Source: Brevundimonas sp. SGAir0440
GTDB lineage: Bacteria > Pseudomonadota > Alphaproteobacteria > Caulobacterales > Caulobacteraceae
Assembly (NCBI RefSeq): GCF_005484585.1
Contig: NZ_CP039435.1
Span: forward strand, 1,612,001-1,676,000
Direction: 5' to 3'
DNA: 64,000 nt
The notes beneath the pieces are model-generated. The model worked only from the letters and a program-made list of their open reading frames with translations, made no database searches and had not been told where the DNA came from. The translations under genes were made by a program, and so were the position numbers. Positions 58,527 through 64,000 of the stretch are shown in pieces (within the stretch, counting starts at the first letter, position 1; the number at the start of each line of letters is the position of its first letter).

Positions 58527-59301
58527 GCGCTGGCGGCGTCGTCGAGGCCGCGATCAGCATGGCACGTTCCTGATTGGTCAGGTGACGCCAGCGGCCTTCA
58601 GGCAGGTCGCCCAGCTCCAGCGGGCCGATGCGGATGCGATACAGATCCACGACCTCCAGACCGACCAGTTCGCACATGCGGCGGATCTGGCGATACTTGC
58701 CCTCCGTCAGGATAAAACGCAGGCTTTGCGGACCCGTCTGGGTGACGCGGGCGGGCTTTAGCGGCTTGTCGTTCAGCGACAGGCCGTGGCGCAGCTTGCT
58801 GAGATTGCCTTCGGTGATCTGGCCTTCGACGACGACCAGATATTCTTTGTCCAGTTCGGACGCCGGGCCGATCACCGCCTTGGCGACGACGCCGTCCGAT
58901 GACAGCAGCAGCAGGCCGCGCGAATCTTCGTCCAATCGACCGATCGGGGGAAGAGAGGCGTCGCGGGCAGGCGTGTCGCCCTCGCCGATACGATTGGGCG
59001 TCTTCAGCAATCGCACGGCCGGGATCTTGCCGGGATCGGGCTGGCCCGAGACGTAACCTACCGGCTTGTGCAGCACCAGCGTCATGCCCGTCGCCAAGGC
59101 CGCCTGGGCGGTGTCGTTCAGGGTCAGGGTTTCGCCGGGTTGAATCTTTCGGCCGGCGTCGCTGATCGTCTCGCCATCGATGGAGACCAGACCATTGGCG
59201 ATTAGGGTATCAGCCTCGCGCCGCGAACAGACGCCGGTCTGGCCCAGCCACTTGTTCACGCGAACGGGTTCGTCGCCGTCATAGGTGCGGGTGAAGGCCA
59301 T
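58522..59301 (-). CDS. RsuA/RluB/RluF-family pseudouridine synthase
   Basis: The protein has 259 aa. An N-terminal S4 domain (VRVNKWLGQTGVCSRREADT) is followed by the catalytic IGRLDEDSRGLLLLSSDG and ELDKEYLVVVEGQ, then LTEGKYRQIRRMCELVGLEV. The DEDSRGL motif with KEY is that of the RluF/RluE/RsuA group, which modifies rRNA uridines. RluF-type is my best guess; RluB or RsuA are possible. The C-terminus carries the tandem-repeat derived end. Confidence 0.88.
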   Translation of the reverse strand: MAFTRTYDGDEPVRVNKWLGQTGVCSRREADTLIANGLVSIDGETISDAGRKIQPGETLTLNDTAQAALATGMTLVLHKPVGYVSGQPDPGKIPAVRLLKTPNRIGEGDTPARDASLPPIGRLDEDSRGLLLLSSDGVVAKAVIGPASELDKEYLVVVEGQITEGNLSKLRHGLSLNDKPLKPARVTQTGPQSLRFILTEGKYRQIRRMCELVGLEVVDLYRIRIGPLELGDLPEGRWRHLTNQERAMLIAASTTPPAP

Positions 59302-59522
59302 GCGATTCCGTCGTCCAGTCGATGCGGCTGTCTAGAGCCGGGCGGGATCGCGAGCAAGCGGGTCGCCGTTTTCAGGATCAGCAAGGCGAGTCTGTTCGAA
59401 CTGGCAGGTTGATCCGGACGAGATCATCACTATATCTGGCGGCATTCCACAAATGATCCAGAGTGCGGGACGACACGCGTCGGGCCCGTCGATTTTCGTT
59501 TTTCTGGTCATCGGCGTGGGTG

Positions 59523-59552
59523 GTTCGACAGCGTCGCTTGTCGGATCTAGAT
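59523..59552 (+). promoter_or_regulatory. Candidate promoter of the 59581 gene
   Basis: TTCGAC (59523-59528), a 17-bp spacer, then TCTAGATC (59545-59552), which fits the GCTANAWC -10 element known for the Caulobacter housekeeping sigma factor in 7 of 8 positions. An AT-rich TATTTAAAC follows. The rest of 59302-59522 shows nothing recognisable. Confidence 0.5.
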
Positions 59553-59580
59553 CAGTATTTAAACATCTCAAGGAGACGTC

Positions 59581-60072
59581 TTGTTCGCTCAAAACAAATC
59601 TTCCGCAGGCCCCCGTCGCACTGGCTACAACCGTCCTGTTCCTACCCGTCTGCGCATGGGGCTGGTGATGCGGCGTGACATGGCGTTTGGCGAGTTAGGC
59701 GACGTGGAGGGCGCGTTGCGGGCCGAGGGCGTGGGCCTGGCCCCGATCTCGACGGGCGACGCCAGCCTGATCGCCGGCGGCGTGACCGTGCTGGCCACCG
59801 CAACGGCCAAGGACATCGCCGAGGGGCGTCTGAAGGGTCTGGTCGTGCCAGGCGGTTCGACGGACGAGGCGTCGCTGGCGGCCGTGCGGTCGCTGATCGA
59901 CCTGGCGCGCGCCAACGGCCTGACGGTCATCGCCTTCGCGGACGGCGTCGCGCTGGCGGCCGATAGCTTCGGCGTGTCAGTCAATGCCGAGGGCGCGGTG
60001 TTCAAGGACGGGGGAGTGACCCTGCTGAACGAGCGAGCCGAGTTGTCGAAGCTGGTCGGCGCGATCGTCTGA
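59581..60072 (+). CDS. DJ-1/PfpI-like protein lacking the catalytic cysteine
   Basis: 163 aa from a TTG at 59581 with AAGGAG 6 bases upstream. The fold signature is visible: LRMGLVMRRDMAFGELGD, VLATATAKDIAEGRLKGLVVPGG, then LTVIAFADGVALAADSFGV and VNAEGAVFKDGGVTLLNE. In active DJ-1/PfpI proteins the nucleophile elbow reads like xCHG; here it is FADG, so both Cys and His are missing. It is probably a non-catalytic binding protein. The stop is directly adjacent to the convergent methyltransferase gene. Confidence 0.75.
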   Translation: MFAQNKSSAGPRRTGYNRPVPTRLRMGLVMRRDMAFGELGDVEGALRAEGVGLAPISTGDASLIAGGVTVLATATAKDIAEGRLKGLVVPGGSTDEASLAAVRSLIDLARANGLTVIAFADGVALAADSFGVSVNAEGAVFKDGGVTLLNERAELSKLVGAIV

Positions 60073-60708
60073 TCAGACGGCGCGAAACAGCAGGATCAGG
60101 TTGTTCGCCGGCATCTGAACCCGCAGCGTGGCCGCAAGGCCATGCGAGCGTGCGAGGGCCTCGACCATTTCGCGATCACGCAAACCCCAGTCTACGTTTC
60201 GCGCCTTCAGACTGGCGTCGAAGACCGCGTTCGACTCCGCCAGCGGAACCTCGAACTCGCGGTAGGGGCCATAAAGCGCCAGCAGGCCGCCGGGGCGTCT
60301 CAAGACCCGACCGGCCAGATCCATCAGCCCCTCGGTCGCCGACCAGGGGCTGATGTGCGTCATGTTCGCACAATAGAGAGCGTCGAACGTCTCGGTCGAC
60401 CAAGTCATCGGGTCGCCGGCGTCGAGGGCCAGCGGCGGGTTCAGGTTCGACGCAGCGAGTTGGCGGCTCCAGGCGGCGATGCTGTCGCGGGCCTGGTCGC
60501 TGGGGTCGCTAGGCGTCCAATGGAGATCCGGCAGGGCGGCGGCGAAGGCGGCGGCGTGTTCGCCCGATCCGGACGCGATCTCGAGCACCGATCCACGCGC
60601 CGGCAGATGGGCGCGGAGCACGCGAAGAATCGCCTCGGCGTTTCGGCGCGCGGCCGGCGAGGTAAGCGCGCCGTCAGGCAGGACAGTGAGCGAATCCAGT
60701 GTTTGCAC
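60073..60708 (-). CDS. DUF938-family SAM-dependent methyltransferase
   Basis: 211 aa from a GTG at 60708 with GAAGGG just upstream; another GTG at 60765 would add 19 residues. The SAM loop is SVLEIASGSGEHAAAFAAALP and the post-I Asp region DLHWTPSDPS. FDALYCANMTHISPW and PGGLLALYGPYRE are DUF938 hallmarks. The family is expected to bind SAM; its substrate is unknown. It is convergent with the DJ-1-like gene, with the two stop codons side by side (TGATCA). Confidence 0.85.
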   Translation of the reverse strand: MQTLDSLTVLPDGALTSPAARRNAEAILRVLRAHLPARGSVLEIASGSGEHAAAFAAALPDLHWTPSDPSDQARDSIAAWSRQLAASNLNPPLALDAGDPMTWSTETFDALYCANMTHISPWSATEGLMDLAGRVLRRPGGLLALYGPYREFEVPLAESNAVFDASLKARNVDWGLRDREMVEALARSHGLAATLRVQMPANNLILLFRAV

Positions 60709-60903
60709 AGGCCCTTCTATCGCTCCGACGGCGCTCTCGCATCTGCGATCTTTTGCCGAAGACACCGGTGGACATCGGCGCTTTCGTGCGTGGTTTGACG
60801 TGGCGGAAACGACGGCGCATTCCGCTTGTAACAGTGCGTGATCGTTATGTGTCGAGTCATGGCGGCGTCAGATCGCCGGGCTCTTTTTGCTCAGGAGACG
60901 TCC

Positions 60904-62751
60904 TTGTCCAATCCTTCCACGCCCGGCTTGCGCCCGGCGCCCACCGCTCATGCCGGGCTGATCGCCTGGGTCGAGCAGATCGCCGCCCTGACCAAGCCCG
61001 CCAAGGTCCATTGGTGCGATGGCTCCGAGGCCGAGAAAGACGCCATCACCGCCGACCTGCTGGCCAAGGGCACGCTGAAGGCGCTGGATCAGACCAAACG
61101 GCCGGGCTGCTACTACGCCGCCTCCGATCCCCGCGACGTCGCGCGCGTCGAGAGCCGCACCTTCATCTGCTCGGATGACCAAGCTGACGCCGGCCCGACC
61201 AACAACTGGGCCGATCCGATCGAGATGCGTGAGCGTCTGGACGGTCTGTTCGACGGCTGCATGGCCGGGCGGACGATGTATGTCGTCCCGTTCTGCATGG
61301 GCCCGCTGGGGTCCGAGATCAGCGCCCTGGGCGTCGAGATCACCGACAGCGGCTATGTCGCCCTGTCGATGGGGGTGATGACCCGGATGGGCAAACCGGC
61401 GCTGGATCAGTTGGGCGACACGGGCGTCTTCGTACCGGCCGTCCATACGCTGGGCGCGCCGCTGGCCGACGGTCAGGCGGACGTCGCCTGGCCGTGCAAC
61501 GACGACAAGTGGATCGTGCATTTCCCGGAGACGCGGGAAATCTGGTCCTACGGTTCCGGCTATGGCGGCAACGCCTTGTTGGGCAAGAAATGCTACGCCC
61601 TGCGCATCGCCTCGATCATGGCCCGCGACGAGGGGTGGCTGGCCGAGCACATGCTGATCCTCAAGCTGACGGATCCGAAGGGCCGGGCGAAATACGTCGC
61701 CGCCGCCTTCCCCAGCGCCTGCGGCAAGACCAACTTGGCCATGCTGCAGCCCAGCCTGCCTGGCTGGACCGCCGAGACCATCGGCGACGATATCGCCTGG
61801 ATGCGGTTCGGCGATGATGGGCGGCTGTATGCGGTCAATCCCGAGGCCGGCTTCTTCGGCGTCGCGCCGGGCACCAGCCGCAACACCAACCATAATGCGC
61901 TGGAGACCTTGGCCTCCAACACCATCTTCACCAACACCGCCCTGACCAGCGATGGCGATGTATGGTGGGAGGGTCTGACCAAGGAGACGCCCGAAGGCCT
62001 GACCGACTGGAAGGGCCGTCCGCACGATCCCGCGTCCGGCGAACCCGCCGCCCACCCCAACGCCCGTTTCGCTGCGCCCGCCAGCCAATGCCCGGCTATC
62101 GCGCCCGAGTGGGAAGATCCCAAGGGCGTGCCGATCGACGCGATCCTGTTCGGCGGCCGCCGCGCCAGCGCCGTGCCGCTGGTGACCGAAGCCTTCGATT
62201 GGGAGCACGGCGTCTTCATGGGCTCGACCGTGGCGTCTGAAGGCACCGCAGCGGCCGAGAATAAGGTGGGCGAACTGCGCCGCGATCCTTTCGCCATGCT
62301 GCCCTTCTGCGGCTACAACATGGGCGACTATTTCGCCCACTGGCTGAAGATGGGGCAAGGGCGAGACGCCTCGAAACTGCCGCGCATCTTCTTCGTCAAC
62401 TGGTTCAGAAAGGATCAGGACGGCCGCTTCGTCTGGCCCGGTTTCGGCGACAATGCGCGCGTGTTGAAGTGGATCAGCGAGCGGATCGACGGCGAGGCCG
62501 AGGCGGTCGATACGGCGGTCGGGCGCGTGCCGTCAGTCACGGCCTTGGACCTGTCAGGCCTGGACCTGACGCCGGCGCAGTTGTCGACCCTGCTGGACGT
62601 GGATGCGGCCGTCTGGGCCGAAGAGGCGGCGCTGATCCCCGACTTCTATCGCCAGTTCGGCGATCGACTGCCGACCACCCTGTGGAACCAGCACGCGGCC
62701 CTGGTCGCGCGTTTGGATGACGCCGGCGCGGCCTCGATGGCGGCGGAATAG
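60904..62751 (+). CDS. pckA: Phosphoenolpyruvate carboxykinase (GTP)
   Basis: 615 aa from a TTG at 60904 with AGGAG 8 bases upstream. The frame is open to an earlier ATG at 60838, but that stretch is leader-like. The nucleotide loop FPSACGKTN spans residues 269-277 with the reactive Cys273. There are [19 protein letters not shown] and [12 protein letters not shown] blocks and the metal site around [12 protein letters not shown]. These are features of the GTP-dependent class, not the ATP type. It converts oxaloacetate to PEP in gluconeogenesis. The symbol pckG is also used for this class. Confidence 0.95.
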   Translation: MSNPSTPGLRPAPTAHAGLIAWVEQIAALTKPAKVHWCDGSEAEKDAITADLLAKGTLKALDQTKRPGCYYAASDPRDVARVESRTFICSDDQADAGPTNNWADPIEMRERLDGLFDGCMAGRTMYVVPFCMGPLGSEISALGVEITDSGYVALSMGVMTRMGKPALDQLGDTGVFVPAVHTLGAPLADGQADVAWPCNDDKWIVHFPETREIWSYGSGYGGNALLGKKCYALRIASIMARDEGWLAEHMLILKLTDPKGRAKYVAAAFPSACGKTNLAMLQPSLPGWTAETIGDDIAWMRFGDDGRLYAVNPEAGFFGVAPGTSRNTNHNALETLASNTIFTNTALTSDGDVWWEGLTKETPEGLTDWKGRPHDPASGEPAAHPNARFAAPASQCPAIAPEWEDPKGVPIDAILFGGRRASAVPLVTEAFDWEHGVFMGSTVASEGTAAAENKVGELRRDPFAMLPFCGYNMGDYFAHWLKMGQGRDASKLPRIFFVNWFRKDQDGRFVWPGFGDNARVLKWISERIDGEAEAVDTAVGRVPSVTALDLSGLDLTPAQLSTLLDVDAAVWAEEAALIPDFYRQFGDRLPTTLWNQHAALVARLDDAGAASMAAE

Positions 62752-62799
62752 GCGAAAGCCATCTTGCAATAGGGGCGTCGCGGGTCGATCAGACGGCCC

Positions 62800-63813
62800 G
62801 TGACGTCTTCCTCTCCCATCGTGATTATCGGCGCGGGCGTGCTGGGCCTCTGCACGGCGTTCGAACTGCATCGGCGCGGGCGGACCGTGTTGGTGGTCGA
62901 TCCCGGCGAGGTGAACGCCTCGCTCGTGGCTGCGGGGATGATCGCCCCGGCGATGGAATCGGCCATCGACGACGCGTCGGTTGATCGCGCGCGGCTGTTT
63001 AGGGCAGGCCGTGATTTGTGGCCCGCGTTCGCGACGGCGGCCGACATCGCTCTGGCGCATCGACCCGCCGAATGGCGAGGCGGCGATGTGAAGGGGATGG
63101 AGACGCGGTTGCGCGCGCTGGGCTTCGACGCGCGGCGCGATGGCGCCAGCGTCACGACCGATGACGATTATCAGGTCGAGCCGACACAGGCTCTGGCGGC
63201 GCTAAGGCAGGCGCTGGGCGAGGCTGTCGTAGCTGGGACGGTGACGGCAATCGCCCGCACCCATGGCGGCTGGCGGCTCGAAGTCGGCGATCAGTGGCTG
63301 GATGCGGAGGCGGTCGTACTGGCCACCGGCGCCGGGGACGCGATCGCCGGTCTGCCCCAGACCGCGCGCCGTTTGATCGCGGAGATCCAGCCGATCCGGG
63401 GACAGATCGGCGTGGCAGCCGGACATCTTGTCGATCATGTCTTGCGCGGGCCGGGCGCCTATGTCGCGCCAATGGCGTCTGGCGCGGTCATCGGAGCGAC
63501 GATGGAGCCGGGGCGGCGGGACACGGCGCCGGACGCCGAGACGTCCGAACGCCTGACCCAGGCGGCTTGGGCTGCGCTGGGTCGGTCGCCTGAGCCGCTG
63601 TCTATCGAATGGCGCGTCGGCATCCGGGGCGCGACGGCGGATGGTCTGCCGCTCGCGGGCGCGGCGCCTGGTGCAGAGGGTCTGTTCATGGCCTTGGCTC
63701 CGCGTCGAAACGGCTGGCTGCTGGGGCCCTTGGTCGGCGCCGTGGTCGCCGATGCGATCGAGGGGCGGACGGCGTCGCCGCACGCCCGCGCCCTCGACCC
63801 TGGTCGGTTCTAG
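62800..63813 (+). CDS. thiO: FAD-dependent D-amino-acid/glycine oxidase-like protein, probably ThiO
   Basis: 337 aa from a GTG at 62800. The dinucleotide loop [20 protein letters not shown] and a second FAD motif [20 protein letters not shown] place it in the DAO family. The closing part has [16 protein letters not shown] and [17 protein letters not shown]. ThiO oxidises glycine to dehydroglycine for ThiG. thiS-thiG lie 31 kb away, which is consistent but not proof. Other DAO enzymes remain possible. Its TAG overlaps the TonB-like gene in CTAG. Confidence 0.75.
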   Translation: MTSSSPIVIIGAGVLGLCTAFELHRRGRTVLVVDPGEVNASLVAAGMIAPAMESAIDDASVDRARLFRAGRDLWPAFATAADIALAHRPAEWRGGDVKGMETRLRALGFDARRDGASVTTDDDYQVEPTQALAALRQALGEAVVAGTVTAIARTHGGWRLEVGDQWLDAEAVVLATGAGDAIAGLPQTARRLIAEIQPIRGQIGVAAGHLVDHVLRGPGAYVAPMASGAVIGATMEPGRRDTAPDAETSERLTQAAWAALGRSPEPLSIEWRVGIRGATADGLPLAGAAPGAEGLFMALAPRRNGWLLGPLVGAVVADAIEGRTASPHARALDPGRF

Positions 63814-64000
63814 CCCTCCATCGCGAACCGGACGGTGAAGTTGACGGTCGCGCCGTCGACGGGGCGACCGTCCACGGTGCGCGGGTTCATGCGGAACGAC
63901 CGCGTCAGGCTCTGCGCGGCGCGGCCGAAGCCCTGGCCGCTCGGTGTCTCTCCCACGACCCGGCAGCCGTTCAGGCCGCCGTCTGCATTGACCACGCAAC
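63810..64000 (-). CDS. TonB-type protein, C-terminal domain only
   Basis: The frame leaves the window at 64000, so only the last ~62 residues are seen. They read [20 protein letters not shown], then [18 protein letters not shown] and a [12 protein letters not shown] final strand. This is the usual TonB C-terminal domain ('V..DG.L..C.V..E.P.G.GFG.AA....F.M.P'). It could energise TonB-dependent receptors such as the one at 36994. The N-terminal anchor and proline linker are outside the window. Confidence 0.85.
   Translation of the reverse strand, partial: CVVNADGGLNGCRVVGETPSGQGFGRAAQSLTRSFRMNPRTVDGRPVDGATVNFTVRFAMEG

Overview
The window is high-GC chromosomal DNA from an alphaproteobacterium, most likely a member of Caulobacterales close to Brevundimonas. 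This rests on recognition of protein families: rpoB and rpoC of alphaproteobacterial type, an NDUFA12 and a DUF2155 protein side by side, a CC0125/CC1285-type lipoprotein, a two-gene methionine synthase, a large TonB-dependent receptor, and frequent GTG/TTG starts. No database search was possible. It reads as core chromosome. I see no integrase, transposase, phage block, CRISPR array, rRNA or tRNA gene.

Layout. 1-5.8 kb: the tail of a DJ-1/PfpI protein, two paralogous secreted M61 peptidases each next to a copy of a short inverted-repeat element, a small HTH protein and a lipoprotein FKBP isomerase. 6.1-14.6 kb: rpoB and rpoC, closed by a strong terminator. 14.7-16 kb: a tiny membrane ORF, a proline-rich membrane-anchored protein on the other strand, and a possible small RNA ending in an intrinsic terminator. 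16-20.6 kb: the str operon rpsL-rpsG-fusA-tuf with structured spacers and a terminator. 20.7-24.8 kb: two exported pentapeptide-repeat paralogs and a large protein that looks like a decayed class II ribonucleotide reductase. 25-30.4 kb: NDUFA12, DUF2155, an odd RHH-like/EF-hand protein, lepB, aat, accC, accB and aroQ. 30.6-36.7 kb: thiS-thiG, a uridine-kinase-like protein, an acyl-CoA ligase, DUF1499 and MBL-fold proteins, and small exported proteins. 37-40.6 kb: a TonB-dependent receptor with its own terminator and an exported hypothetical.

40.7-46.4 kb (minus strand) is the most coherent functional unit. It is a tightly overlapped operon of an ArsR-type HTH/methyltransferase fusion, metF, the homocysteine-binding half of methionine synthase, and its folate/B12/reactivation half. 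A near-perfect 22-bp palindrome lies just upstream of the first gene and is the obvious operator. 46.5-58.5 kb: an EF-hand protein, a 2-hydroxyacid dehydrogenase, ettA, a lipoprotein DegP-like protease, a VOC protein, rarA, a membrane protein, two RluA-type pseudouridine synthases, crcB, a TPR/2-oxoglutarate oxygenase and an ATP12 chaperone. crcB, the second pseudouridine synthase and the oxygenase overlap at start/stop codons. 58.5-64 kb: an RsuA-type pseudouridine synthase, a DJ-1-like protein without its catalytic residues, a DUF938 methyltransferase, GTP-type pckA, a ThiO-like oxidase and the C-terminus of a TonB protein.

Points that most deserve follow-up are the ribonucleotide-reductase-like pseudoenzyme, the ArsR/methyltransferase-methionine operon with its palindrome, the terminator-ended transcript candidate upstream of rpsL, the RHH-like/membrane/EF-hand fusion, the repeat copies flanking the duplicated M61 genes, and three convergent gene pairs that share a single CTAG for both stop codons.
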